DNA of 55,024 nt from CAZJJK01 sp964546285 (lineage in GTDB: Bacteria > Spirochaetota > Spirochaetia > Treponematales > Breznakiellaceae), in assembly GCA_964546285.1 (NCBI GenBank), contig CAZJJK010000006.1:1-55024 (forward strand), written 5' to 3'. This document shows positions 7,316-16,165 of this stretch, one piece after another. Position numbers and translations under genes: made by a program. Each line of letters starts with the position of its first letter. The first letter of the stretch is position 1. The notes beneath the pieces were generated by a model. The model searched no databases and was not told the DNA's origin. It worked only from the letters and a program-made list of their open reading frames with translations.

Positions 7316-8146
7316 TTGAGGCTTTTGCGCGTGTCGGCGGAAAACGCCGAGTATCAGATAATCCGGGCGTTGAAGACTAAGCGGGCCAAGCGGGCTAAGT
7401 TGAACGAGGTATTTATTGAGGGGATAGAGCCGATAAAACAAGCTCTGAGCGCTGAGCTACCCTTGACGCGGATCATCTTCCGCGATTTTTCGTGTTTGTC
7501 GGACTGGGCCAGAACGTTGATAGAAGCGAACAGAGAAGCGGCGGCCATCGAGATGACTGACGAATTGTATCTAAGCTTATGCGACAAGGAAAACCCGTCC
7601 GAACTGCTCGTAACGGCGAGGGTGCGTCCGCCGCGTCTGGACGCCCTCCTATTGCCGGATAAGCCCTTCATCCTTATTTTTGATAGACCGAGCGACCTCG
7701 GCAATTTCGGTTCTCTCACGCGTTCGGCCAATGCTTTCGGGGTGGATGCCGTGCTTGTCGTTGGCCATGGGGTGGATTTTTACGATCCTAAGGTGATCCG
7801 CTCCAGTTTGGGTGGGGTTTTTCATACCATCATTGTTTCCGTCCCGTCTATGGTCGAGCTGGAGACGTGGCTGAACCAGCAAAAAAGAAAAAACGGCATG
7901 GAGCTGGTCGGAACCGATTCCTCGGGGAGCGTGCTTCTCGCGGCGAAGCCCCTGCGTAAGCCTATCGCGATAGTTCTGGGAAACGAGGCCAAGGGAATGA
8001 GCGTGGCGCTCAAAGCGCTGTGCGACGCGGTCGTACGCATCCCGCTGTCGGGCCGGGTGAATTCGCTCAATGTCGCCTGCGCGGGGACGATCTTTCTGTG
8101 GGACGTATATAAAAACAGCTTGGCGGAAGGGGAAATAAAACCATAA
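7316..8146 (+). CDS. SpoU/TrmH-family RNA 2'-O-methyltransferase
   Basis: 276 residues. A short N-terminal substrate-binding part (about 1-100, with the basic stretch RALKTKRAKRAKLNEVFIEG) precedes a SPOUT domain. Motif 1 is FDRPSDLGNFGSLTRSANAFG (N130, R136), motif 2 is IVLGNEAKGMS (219-229) and motif 3 is IPLSGRVNSLNVACAGTIF (242-260). These form the knotted SAM-binding site of 23S rRNA or tRNA ribose methylases. The target nucleotide cannot be told from sequence. A TTG start is used, four bases after the previous stop, so the two genes are probably co-transcribed. Confidence 0.9.
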   Translation: MRLLRVSAENAEYQIIRALKTKRAKRAKLNEVFIEGIEPIKQALSAELPLTRIIFRDFSCLSDWARTLIEANREAAAIEMTDELYLSLCDKENPSELLVTARVRPPRLDALLLPDKPFILIFDRPSDLGNFGSLTRSANAFGVDAVLVVGHGVDFYDPKVIRSSLGGVFHTIIVSVPSMVELETWLNQQKRKNGMELVGTDSSGSVLLAAKPLRKPIAIVLGNEAKGMSVALKALCDAVVRIPLSGRVNSLNVACAGTIFLWDVYKNSLAEGEIKP

Positions 8147-8203
8147 CCCACGCTATTATATGACAATGCCTCATTTTTCGGTCGTTTATTAGTTGGAATA
8201 ATT

Positions 8204-8232
8204 TTGACAGAACAATAAAAGCCACATACAAT
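8204..8232 (+). promoter_or_regulatory. Sigma-70 promoter of the opp operon
   Basis: TTGACA at 8204-8209 and TACAAT at 8227-8232 are separated by exactly 17 bases. That is a full -35 and a five-of-six -10. Expected transcription start is near 8239, leaving a leader of about 65 bases before the ATG at 8304. Confidence 0.8.
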
Positions 8233-8303
8233 TAAAAAGATTATTTCATCTGGTGTCGCGTTATGTATACCAGGCAATGTCTTTGTGAAAAGGAGTGTTG
8301 TGT

Positions 8304-10139
8304 ATGAAAAAGAAAATTATCGCTGTATCGCTGGTCTTACTGGCCTTATCCGGCTTCTTATTCGCCGAGGCGCAGCAGGAAATTGGACCAAGCGGCCCAT
8401 CCAAAGATACCATTATCTATGGGTCAACCACCCAGCTTAATGGCGATTTTTTTGACGGCTGGACCAACAGCGCGACTAACGCCTATCTTAAAGCCTTAAT
8501 GGGAGGCTACGAGACAGTAGCTTGGACTTATGAAGGCAGTTATGAAATTAACAACATCGCCGTCCAGTCGTTTAATAAGACGACGAACGCCGACGGTTCG
8601 GAAACCTACACCTTTGAGATAGTGAAGGATCTGGTCTATAACGATGGCAGTCCGATCAACGCCAAAGATTATGTCTTCAGCGTTCTTTATTCCTGCTCGC
8701 CGGAAGCCGTGGCGATTGGCGCCACCTATGGTAGCGGTTCAGAGTATGTCGGCTACGAGGATTTCCACGAAGGGAAAACCAAGACCTTCGCCGGCATTCG
8801 GCTTATCAATGACTACTCGTTCTCCATCACGGTCAAAGCCGAAGAGTTGCCCTATTATTTCGCGCTCTCCCTGGTATCGGTCGGGCCTCTCCCCATCAAA
8901 GTTATCGCCCCTGGCGTGGATATCACAGATACGGGCAAAGGCGCCACATTATCGGCCGCCTATACCACCGAATTGCTTCAGAAGACGATCCTGACCGAAG
9001 GCACCGGCTATCGCTACGCGCCAAAAGTTACTTCAGGTCCCTATCAGTTTGAAATTTACAACGCGGCGGATTCCACCGCTTCCGTCGTCATAAATCCGAA
9101 ATTCAAGGGCACCTATGACGGCACCAAGCCCTCCATTCCTCGACTCACCATCAAGCTAACCACCACCGCCACCCAGATGGACGAACTCAAAACCGGCGCC
9201 GTTGATATGGTCGCGGGGATTTCTGGCGGAACCCAAATTGGCCGCGGCTTGGACCTGGTTGACGAAAAGATCGTGAATTACGCGAGCTATCCCCGTTACG
9301 GCTACGGCAAGATCGCCTTTGCCTGCGATTTCGGCCCCACCCAGTTCTCCGCCGTCCGTCGGGCTATCGCCTACTGTCTTGACCGCAACGAATTCGCCCG
9401 TCAGTACACGGGCGGCTACGGCATAGTCGTGAACGGCTACTATGGCGCTTCCATGTGGGAGTATAAGGAAAATAAAGCCCTGCTTGATTCCACCCTCAAC
9501 GCCTATGCCTACAATCTGGTAAAAGCCGAGGAAGAATTAGTGAAGGATGGCTGGACCCTGAATAAGGACGGTAAAGCCTATGTGAAGGGAACGGATACCC
9601 TTCGTTACAAACTGGTAGACGGCCAGCTAATGCCGCTGTCCATTGAATGGGCGAATACCGCGAATAATCCGGTTTCCGACCTTATCTCCACCATGCTCGT
9701 GCCGGAAGTCACCAAGATCGGTATGGAGATCAACGGAACCACCGTGGATTTCGCCGTCCTCCTGAATCATCTCTATAAGGAAGGCATAGAGAAGCCGGTC
9801 TATGGAATGTTCAATCTGGGTACCGGTTTCAACACCACCCAGGCGTACTGGTACTATTACTCCACCGACCCCGAGTATTTCGGCCAGTACAATACCAACT
9901 TCATTTCCGATGAAAAACTTGAAACTATCGCCAAGGACATGAAGCGGACCGATCCTTTGGATAAGGCGGGCTGGGTGAAAAAATGGATAGAGTTCGAAAA
10001 ACAGTGGAATTATCTCTTGCCGGATATTCCTCTGTATTCGGATATGTATCATGATTTCTTTACCCCGGCCTTGGTTGATTACGAACCCCTTTCCACTTGG
10101 GATTGGCGCTACGCGATAGTCGGGGCGACGGTAAAATAG
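8304..10139 (+). CDS. Oligopeptide ABC transporter, substrate-binding protein (SBP family 5)
   Basis: 611 residues. A signal peptide (MKKKIIAVSLVLLALSGFLFA) is followed by a two-lobed extracytoplasmic solute-binding domain of the OppA/DppA type. Typical features are the early YTFEIVKDLVYNDGSPINAKDYVFSV block and the later AVRRAIAYCLDRNEFA helix. There is no lipobox Cys, so it is probably a free periplasmic protein. ATG 8304 is preferred over GTG 8295 because AGGAG at 8291-8295 is well spaced. First gene of a complete opp operon behind a strong promoter. Ligand is probably a peptide, but not proven. Confidence 0.92.
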   Translation: MKKKIIAVSLVLLALSGFLFAEAQQEIGPSGPSKDTIIYGSTTQLNGDFFDGWTNSATNAYLKALMGGYETVAWTYEGSYEINNIAVQSFNKTTNADGSETYTFEIVKDLVYNDGSPINAKDYVFSVLYSCSPEAVAIGATYGSGSEYVGYEDFHEGKTKTFAGIRLINDYSFSITVKAEELPYYFALSLVSVGPLPIKVIAPGVDITDTGKGATLSAAYTTELLQKTILTEGTGYRYAPKVTSGPYQFEIYNAADSTASVVINPKFKGTYDGTKPSIPRLTIKLTTTATQMDELKTGAVDMVAGISGGTQIGRGLDLVDEKIVNYASYPRYGYGKIAFACDFGPTQFSAVRRAIAYCLDRNEFARQYTGGYGIVVNGYYGASMWEYKENKALLDSTLNAYAYNLVKAEEELVKDGWTLNKDGKAYVKGTDTLRYKLVDGQLMPLSIEWANTANNPVSDLISTMLVPEVTKIGMEINGTTVDFAVLLNHLYKEGIEKPVYGMFNLGTGFNTTQAYWYYYSTDPEYFGQYNTNFISDEKLETIAKDMKRTDPLDKAGWVKKWIEFEKQWNYLLPDIPLYSDMYHDFFTPALVDYEPLSTWDWRYAIVGATVK

Positions 10140-10158
10140 GCTCTTTCTGAAAAATATA

Positions 10159-10190
10159 AGCGCGGCCATGGATGCGTCCATGGCCGCGCT
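10159..10190 (+). terminator. Intercistronic hairpin after the binding-protein gene
   Basis: A perfect 14-bp stem, AGCGCGGCCATGGA and its complement, around loop TGCG, followed by TTTCCTT. Such a structure after a binding-protein gene usually gives partial termination or protects the upstream message, so the binding protein is made in excess of the permease. Confidence 0.75.
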
Positions 10191-10222
10191 TTCCTTAAAT
10201 TTGATCTTCCGAGGGTGTCCCC

Positions 10223-11206
10223 TTGCTCAAATACACGATAAAGCGCTTGTTTTATATTCTTGTGGTGTTCCTCATCGCTTCCGTTTTAATTTTTATCTTG
10301 TACAAGAGCGTACCGGGGGACCCTGTCCGTTTGATGCTTGAGGGAAACAAGCAAAGCATGAAGCCGGACGAATACGCGGCCGTATACGAGGCGACGCGGA
10401 TAAAAATGGGCTTGGACCAGCCTATTCCCGTGCAGTATCTTAAATGGCTGACCAATACGTTCCGAGGGGATTTTGGCTATTCCCTGCAGCAGAAAAAACC
10501 GGTCGCTCAGGTTATCGTTCAGCCCATGAAAAATACGATACTTCTAAATATCTGCTCTCTTATCCCTATTTTCCTTATCACCGTCCCCTTGGGTATCGCC
10601 ACCGCGGTACGGAGGGGCTCGCGTTTCGATAACGCGGTGCAGATTATTACGATAATCGGCTACAGCCTGCCCTTTTTCGTTATCGCCCTCTTGTTTATTT
10701 TCCTTTTCGCCGTAAGCATCCAAATCTTTCCGATAAGCGGCGTCCAGACGCCGAATATTCAAGGAAACGCCTTTACCCTGCTTATGGATAAACTCTACCA
10801 CATGGCGCTTCCCCTCCTTACTATCGTATTCACCTCGCTTGGCGGCCTGACACGCTATGTCCGGGCGACCATGATTGACGCTCTTCGGATGGATTATATC
10901 CGAACCGCGCGCGCGAAGGGGCTTACGGAAAAAGTCGTTATCTATTCGCACGCTTTTCGGAACGCGCTCATTCCCTTCATTACGATAATGACCGGATGGT
11001 TCATCAGCATTTTTTCCGGGTCTGTCGTTATTGAACGGACCTTTTTATGGAACGGCATGGGCAAACTGATTATAGACTCCCTCAACCAGCAGGATTTTGC
11101 CGTTTCGCTCACGATGGTCATGTTCTACCTGATCCTGGCCCTTGTGGGTAATCTCCTCATGGACTTGAGCTACGGACTCGTGGACCCCCGAGTTAAATTG
11201 GATTGA
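10223..11206 (+). CDS. Oligopeptide ABC transporter permease, OppB-type
   Basis: 327 residues, the usual length. It has an OppB-type N-terminus (LKYTIKRLFYILVVFLIASVLIF, then SVPGDPVR) and six membrane segments. The DPP/OPP permease loop carries the EAA motif (RMDYIRTARAKGLTEKVVIYSHAFRNALIPF). It ends with the family's LMDLSYGLVDPRVKLD signature. It uses a TTG start with GAGGG eight bases upstream. It forms the membrane channel with OppC. Confidence 0.92.
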   Translation: MLKYTIKRLFYILVVFLIASVLIFILYKSVPGDPVRLMLEGNKQSMKPDEYAAVYEATRIKMGLDQPIPVQYLKWLTNTFRGDFGYSLQQKKPVAQVIVQPMKNTILLNICSLIPIFLITVPLGIATAVRRGSRFDNAVQIITIIGYSLPFFVIALLFIFLFAVSIQIFPISGVQTPNIQGNAFTLLMDKLYHMALPLLTIVFTSLGGLTRYVRATMIDALRMDYIRTARAKGLTEKVVIYSHAFRNALIPFITIMTGWFISIFSGSVVIERTFLWNGMGKLIIDSLNQQDFAVSLTMVMFYLILALVGNLLMDLSYGLVDPRVKLD

Positions 11207-11220
11207 GGAGCGCGACAAAA

Positions 11221-13017
11221 ATGACCACCAAGAAAAACCGAGGCTCCACCTTTGGCGATGTGTTGCGGATTCTTTTTTTAGGCCAACGCCACACAAAACT
11301 GTCCCTGCTTGAGGAAGAGCAGATGCGGAGTCCGTACCGGACCATGCTGAGAAATTTTTCCGAGAAAAAGACCGCCATGCTCGGCGTGTATATATTCGTC
11401 TTTATTTTTCTTTGTTGCTTTATTCTTCCCCTATTCTTCCCGGCCGATATCAGCTTTCAAGACCCGACTCAGCAGAACACCAGGCCGACCTTATCGTTCT
11501 TGAAGGTTCCCTCGGCGCTGAAAAACAACGCCTCTCAGATAGAGGGCGGTTCCGTTTTCGGCGTTGGATTAGATAAGGACGGCAAGCTGTACCAATGGGG
11601 CAATCTCAGCGAGAAGCTTAAGGCGGTGCCGTCCAACATGGGGAAATTAATCGATATCGCAGCCGGTCTGGATCATGTGGTGGCGCTCGGCGCCAACGGG
11701 AAGGTCTATACCTGGGGCAATAATCGCCTTGGCCTGAATATGATACCGATGGAACTGATGAGCGCCACGGTAAAAGATGTTGTGGCTGGTCATCAAATCT
11801 CGCTCGCGCTGGATACGGCGGGACAACTCTATTTGTGGGGAAACGAGAATATCATCAGCATCCGTCCGGGAGACGTTCAGGGTAAGATTGACCAAATAGC
11901 GCTCAACACGACAACGGCTATAGCGCTGACTAAAGATAAAAATGTGGTGGTTTTGACGAACAAAGAAACGCCCTTTCATTATATACCGGACGCGGTGCGG
12001 GGGCACGCTGTCCAGATCGCGTCCACCGACCGGGCGGCTATCGCCCTAACGGACGACGGCAAGGTTCATGTGTGGGGCAACGACGATTATGACGTCAAGA
12101 CCATCCCTGAAGGAATCCAGGGCAAGGTTGTCCAGGTTTCCGCGGGGAGGGGCCACTTTACCGCCCTGTTGGGCGACGGAACGGTGCGGTCCTGGGGTTG
12201 GAACTACTATGGCCAAACGAACGCGCCGGTTTTGAAAAATATAGAGAGCGTCTCCGCCGCTTATTTTCAAAATTACGCTATAGATAAGAGCGGCACGGTC
12301 CATAGCTGGGGCTTGAAAGGGTATCTCATGGGTACCGACCAATACGGCCGCGATACCTTTTCTCGCCTTCTGACCGGCGGCAGAGTGACCCTGACTATCG
12401 GCGCCATCGCCGTCGTCATCGCGGGCTTTATCGGCATAATCATCGGTTCGATATCGGGCTATTACGCCGGCTCCATCGATATTTTCCTGATGCGTTTGGC
12501 GGAAGTCGTCAATTCCATCCCCTTCCTTCCCCTAGCTATGATTTTATCCGCCATCGTGGGCAGTAAGATTTCCGAGACGGGGCGGATGGCCATGATTATG
12601 GTTATTTTAGGTTTATTATCCTGGCCGGCGCTTGCCCGCCTGGTCCGCGCTCAGATACTCCAAGCCAGGGAACAGGAATTCGTCATCGCGGCCAAGGCGA
12701 TAGGCATTACGGAGCTTAAAATCATTTTTCGGCATATCCTACCCAATGTCATCACCGTGGTTTTCGTTAATTTGACCTTGAGTTTCGCCACGTGCATGCT
12801 CTATGAATCATCTTTAAGCTATCTCGGTTTTGGGGTGAACGAGCCGAACGCGACTTGGGGAAATATGCTTTTCGGTTGCAACGATTCCACCATCATGGCG
12901 CAATACTGGTGGCGTTGGGTGTTCCCTTCTATCGCTTTAAGTCTTTGCACGATAAGCATAAACATGGCTGGCGACGGGATGAGAGACGCGATAGATCCTA
13001 AATTGAACGATAGATAG
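11221..13017 (+). CDS. OppC-type permease with an inserted RCC1-like seven-bladed propeller
   Basis: 598 residues, about twice the usual 300. Residues 1-80 are a normal OppC N-terminus with one membrane helix (about 52-72). Residues about 92-368 hold seven repeats of the RCC1 kind: GLDKDGKLYQWGN, VALGANGKVYTWGNN, LALDTAGQLYLWGNE, a degenerate one near IALTKDKNVVVLTN, IALTDDGKVHVWGND, ALLGDGTVRSWGWN and AIDKSGTVHSWG. The protein then resumes at MGTDQYGRDTFSRLL, the usual OppC block after the first periplasmic loop, with five further helices and the EAA loop (REQEFVIAAKAIGITELKIIFRHILPN). The propeller should therefore face the periplasm, next to the binding protein. ATG 11221 has GAGGAG ten bases upstream. 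Confidence 0.92.
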   Translation: MTTKKNRGSTFGDVLRILFLGQRHTKLSLLEEEQMRSPYRTMLRNFSEKKTAMLGVYIFVFIFLCCFILPLFFPADISFQDPTQQNTRPTLSFLKVPSALKNNASQIEGGSVFGVGLDKDGKLYQWGNLSEKLKAVPSNMGKLIDIAAGLDHVVALGANGKVYTWGNNRLGLNMIPMELMSATVKDVVAGHQISLALDTAGQLYLWGNENIISIRPGDVQGKIDQIALNTTTAIALTKDKNVVVLTNKETPFHYIPDAVRGHAVQIASTDRAAIALTDDGKVHVWGNDDYDVKTIPEGIQGKVVQVSAGRGHFTALLGDGTVRSWGWNYYGQTNAPVLKNIESVSAAYFQNYAIDKSGTVHSWGLKGYLMGTDQYGRDTFSRLLTGGRVTLTIGAIAVVIAGFIGIIIGSISGYYAGSIDIFLMRLAEVVNSIPFLPLAMILSAIVGSKISETGRMAMIMVILGLLSWPALARLVRAQILQAREQEFVIAAKAIGITELKIIFRHILPNVITVVFVNLTLSFATCMLYESSLSYLGFGVNEPNATWGNMLFGCNDSTIMAQYWWRWVFPSIALSLCTISINMAGDGMRDAIDPKLNDR

Positions 13018-13031
13018 GGGCGCTCAATACC

Positions 13032-14021
13032 ATGGCATTACTTGAACTTAAAGATTTACACACCTACTTCACCACCAAACGCGGCATCGTTAAGGCCGTG
13101 AACGGGGTTTCCTACGCGGTGGACCAGGGTAAAACGCTTGGCGTGGTTGGCGAAAGCGGCTGCGGCAAATCGGTTTCCGCCATGAGCATCCTAAAACTGC
13201 TTGACGGGAACGGTTATATCGATTCTGGGGAGATTTTTTTTAAGGGGCGTGAGTTAACGCGCTTATCCATAGATGAAATGTACCTAATCCGGGGCAACGC
13301 TATTTCCGTGATCTTTCAGGAACCGATGACCTCGCTCAATCCGGTCTTTACTATTGAAAAACAGATATCGGAATCCTTCATGGTTCACCAGCGCATGACG
13401 AAAAAACAAGCCGCGGCGGAAGCGGTGAAGATGCTGAGCGATGTGAAGATCCCCAATCCCGAGCAGGTCGCCAAGCAGTATCCCCATCAGCTTTCCGGAG
13501 GTATGCGCCAGCGGGTCATGATAGCGATGGCTTTGGCGTGCAAGCCGGACCTGCTGATCGCCGACGAACCGACTACGGCGCTGGATGTGACCATTCAGGC
13601 TCAAATCCTTAAGTTGATGAACGATCTTAAGAAAGAAAAGGGAACCTCCATCCTGTTTATTACTCATGATTTGGGCGTTATTAGCCAAATGTCTGACGAT
13701 GTCGCCGTGATGTACTGCGGCGAGGTGGTAGAGATGGCGCCGGTGCGGACTATCTTTACTGATGCCGTTTTCTCTCATCCCTATACGGAAGGTCTCATGC
13801 TTTCCATACCCCGTTTGGAAACCCCTCCGGACGCGAAACTGGAGGTCATCCCCGGCGTGGTTCCACATCCGCTGGATCTGCCGCCGGGCTGCAAATTCGC
13901 GCCCCGGTGTAAATCGGCCACCGAAAAATGCCGACGGGAAGAGCCCCCCCTCCTTCTGGTGGAGGAAAAGCACCTGGTACGTTGCCACTATCCCAACAAG
14001 GCGAAACGACATGAACGATAA
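13032..14021 (+). CDS. Oligopeptide ABC transporter ATPase, OppD-type
   Basis: 329 residues, normal length. Walker A GESGCGKS at 40-47, signature LSGGMRQR near 155, Walker B LLIADEPTTALD near 176, and the switch His in LFITHDLG. The C-terminal oligopeptide-transporter extension has the Cys-rich GCKFAPRCKSATEKC motif that can bind an iron-sulfur cluster in this family. The stop overlaps the start of oppF by 11 bases. Confidence 0.93.
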   Translation: MALLELKDLHTYFTTKRGIVKAVNGVSYAVDQGKTLGVVGESGCGKSVSAMSILKLLDGNGYIDSGEIFFKGRELTRLSIDEMYLIRGNAISVIFQEPMTSLNPVFTIEKQISESFMVHQRMTKKQAAAEAVKMLSDVKIPNPEQVAKQYPHQLSGGMRQRVMIAMALACKPDLLIADEPTTALDVTIQAQILKLMNDLKKEKGTSILFITHDLGVISQMSDDVAVMYCGEVVEMAPVRTIFTDAVFSHPYTEGLMLSIPRLETPPDAKLEVIPGVVPHPLDLPPGCKFAPRCKSATEKCRREEPPLLLVEEKHLVRCHYPNKAKRHER

Positions 14022-15588
14022 AAAGCCGCTTTTCAAGATCGTCAACCTGAAAGAACATTTTCCGTTAAAGAAAAAGCACCTTACCGTTAAGGCGGTGGAC
14101 GGCATCAGCCTGGAAATTTACGCCGGTGAAACCTTAGGTCTGGTCGGCGAGAGCGGCTGCGGCAAATCCACTTTTGGGCGAGTCCTGTTGCAGTTGTATA
14201 AGCAGACCGATGGCGAGATCATGTACTATGGCCGGTCCTTAAACGATATAGCGCCAAAGTATGTGGAAAAGACCCTAAAACAACTGGAAAAACGAAAACG
14301 CGAACTCGCCAAGCTGGAGGCTGTAAAAGCTTCTTTGTTCAGCGAAGTCTCCATTTTGGAGAGCAAGGCGGCGGGAGACGAGGCTCATGGAGAAAAGGGA
14401 GCTTTGTTCAATAAGAAGAATGAGGCGAACGCGGCCGAAAAAGCCGCCTACAACGCCTTTCTCAAATTGGTGCATCTGACGGGCGGCTTGCTTTTGGTCG
14501 ATGATCCAAACGTGGTTTCCCAAGCCCTGCTTAAGGAGTATTATCTCGCGCGCGAGATACATGAGCTCAACGAAAAAATCATCGACCTTAATCTTGTTAT
14601 ATCCGAGCTTCAGGGAAAAATAGGGATAGCGGCCAAGCGGAATAAGGCTGATGCAAAAATAAAAGCGAAAATCGCCTTGGCGGAGAATAGGCTTAGTCAG
14701 ATACGCGCTGATATAGCGCGGCTTTCGGGCGTCCTCGCTGGCGTCCAAAGCGAGCTTGATACCCTTCGGTCCCGGTTTTCCTCAAAACCTCTTTTCGCCG
14801 AATACGAAAAATACCGGGACGGCGGGATTAACCTTTCGCGGCTCAGCTATAGCGAAATGCGGCTGTTGCGCAAGGATATGCAGCTGATTTTCCAGGATCC
14901 CTATTCATCGTTAAATCCCAGAATGTCGGTTGGTCAGATAATAGGGGAGGGCCTTAAGGCCCATCGTTTCTTTAAGATCAACGGCGAACCCATGCAAAAC
15001 TACGTGATGAAGGTGATGGATAACTGCGGACTCGCGCCCTATATGATTCACCGCTATCCTCACCAATTCTCCGGCGGTCAGCGGCAGAGGATAGGCATAG
15101 CGCGGTCTTTGGCTCTGAACCCAAAATTTATCGTCTGTGACGAAGCCGTCTCCGCCTTGGATGTGTCCATCCAGGCTCAGATCATAAATCTTCTCCGTGA
15201 ACTAAAAGTTAAGGATGAACTGACCTACCTCTTCATAACTCATGACCTCGCGGTCGTGAAGTATATCAGTGACCGGATCGGCGTCATGTATATTGGAAAC
15301 CTGGTTGAGCTGGCGCCGTCCACGCGTATCTTTGAGAACCCCCTCCATCCCTACACCGAAGCTCTTTTGGCCGCCATCCCCTCCACCGATCCGGACCGAA
15401 AAAGTGCTCCGGTCATTCTGGAAGGCGATATACCGAGTCCGATCAACCCGCCAAAAGGCTGCAAATTCCACACGCGCTGTCCCTATCGCACCGACATCTG
15501 CGATGTCGTGGAACCGGTTTGGGAGGAAAAAGAAAAAGGGCATTTTGTGGCGTGCCATCATCCGCTAAAGCTGAAGCCAGGGGTGTAG
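14011..15588 (+). CDS. OppF-type ABC ATPase with a long coiled-coil insertion
   Basis: 525 residues against about 320 for ordinary OppF. Walker A GESGCGKS is at 46-53. After the strand ending MYYGRSLNDIAPK (near 83), the protein enters an extra segment of about 200 residues rich in Lys, Glu, Ala and Leu with heptad-like spacing (LKQLEKRKRELAKLEAV; EIHELNEKIIDLNLVISEL; KIALAENRLSQIRADIARL). The ATPase resumes at SYSEMRLLRKDMQLIFQDP (Q-loop near 295), with signature FSGGQRQR at 353-360 and Walker B FIVCDEAVSALD at 373-384. All catalytic motifs are intact, as is the Cys-rich C-terminus (GCKFHTRCPYRTDIC). The start lies inside oppD. Confidence 0.92.
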   Translation: MNDKKPLFKIVNLKEHFPLKKKHLTVKAVDGISLEIYAGETLGLVGESGCGKSTFGRVLLQLYKQTDGEIMYYGRSLNDIAPKYVEKTLKQLEKRKRELAKLEAVKASLFSEVSILESKAAGDEAHGEKGALFNKKNEANAAEKAAYNAFLKLVHLTGGLLLVDDPNVVSQALLKEYYLAREIHELNEKIIDLNLVISELQGKIGIAAKRNKADAKIKAKIALAENRLSQIRADIARLSGVLAGVQSELDTLRSRFSSKPLFAEYEKYRDGGINLSRLSYSEMRLLRKDMQLIFQDPYSSLNPRMSVGQIIGEGLKAHRFFKINGEPMQNYVMKVMDNCGLAPYMIHRYPHQFSGGQRQRIGIARSLALNPKFIVCDEAVSALDVSIQAQIINLLRELKVKDELTYLFITHDLAVVKYISDRIGVMYIGNLVELAPSTRIFENPLHPYTEALLAAIPSTDPDRKSAPVILEGDIPSPINPPKGCKFHTRCPYRTDICDVVEPVWEEKEKGHFVACHHPLKLKPGV

Positions 15589-15589
15589 C

Positions 15590-15787
15590 GTGTTGCCTTT
15601 TTTTTCAAGACTCAATAGCGTTCTGAATATTAAGAAGATTGAGGAACGGCATAGGACGGAAGAAAAGGAGCCCCTTGAAAAGGGCGATCTTCCGGCTATG
15701 TTGATCGCCGCCTTCATCGTCTTCGCACCGGTGATACTTCTTCTTATCCTTATTACCTGGCTGCTGTCGCGTTTTTTCCTTAGGTAG
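15590..15787 (+). CDS. Small membrane protein of the opp operon
   Basis: 65 residues. A basic, acidic-patched N-terminal half (IKKIEERHRTEEKEPLEKG) is followed by one clear membrane helix (MLIAAFIVFAPVILLLILITWLL) and a short RFFLR tail. It uses a GTG start (15590; TTG 15593 also possible) one base after the oppF stop, with AGGGG just upstream. The composition and position argue for a real gene. No family recognised; it could be an accessory or assembly subunit of this transporter. Confidence 0.6.
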   Translation: MLPFFSRLNSVLNIKKIEERHRTEEKEPLEKGDLPAMLIAAFIVFAPVILLLILITWLLSRFFLR

Positions 15788-16165
15788 GCATAGCCGGGGG
15801 AACATTGGGGCACTTACCGTTTGAAATGGTGAGGAAGCGCATGCTATCGAGACAGCTTATGTATAACAGCGCTGGATGAATTTAGTTATAGAGCGCGCTT
15901 CCTTTTTATGACAATTCAGAGGCGAATTTTTACAAACGGCCCTCATCCCCATTAGTGCCACGCTAGCATTTACCGCATAGTCAAGTTTCATAGACGCGAT
16001 CGCGCCATATCCTGTTGGAGGCCTCATGGTATCCGGCGAGCAGCCCCCCTGTCGTTTTTTACTCCATTCGCCGATGATCGCGCGCTTATTCCCTCATGAT
16101 TCCCAGCTGTCATTAAGCCACAAATATACAAGCGCGAAAACGCTACGCGTACCCGGAGGTTCAGC
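15788..16165. other. Intergenic region between opp operon and lipoprotein cluster
   Basis: 378 bases with no gene that I can support. I see no strong terminator or promoter. It ends in the ribosome-binding site GGAGG at 16154-16158 of the next gene. Confidence 0.5.

Noticed and set aside
13762..14010. Upstream extension of the OppF frame inside oppD
   Set aside because: It is the out-of-frame shadow of oppD. The ATPase homology begins after ATG 14011.
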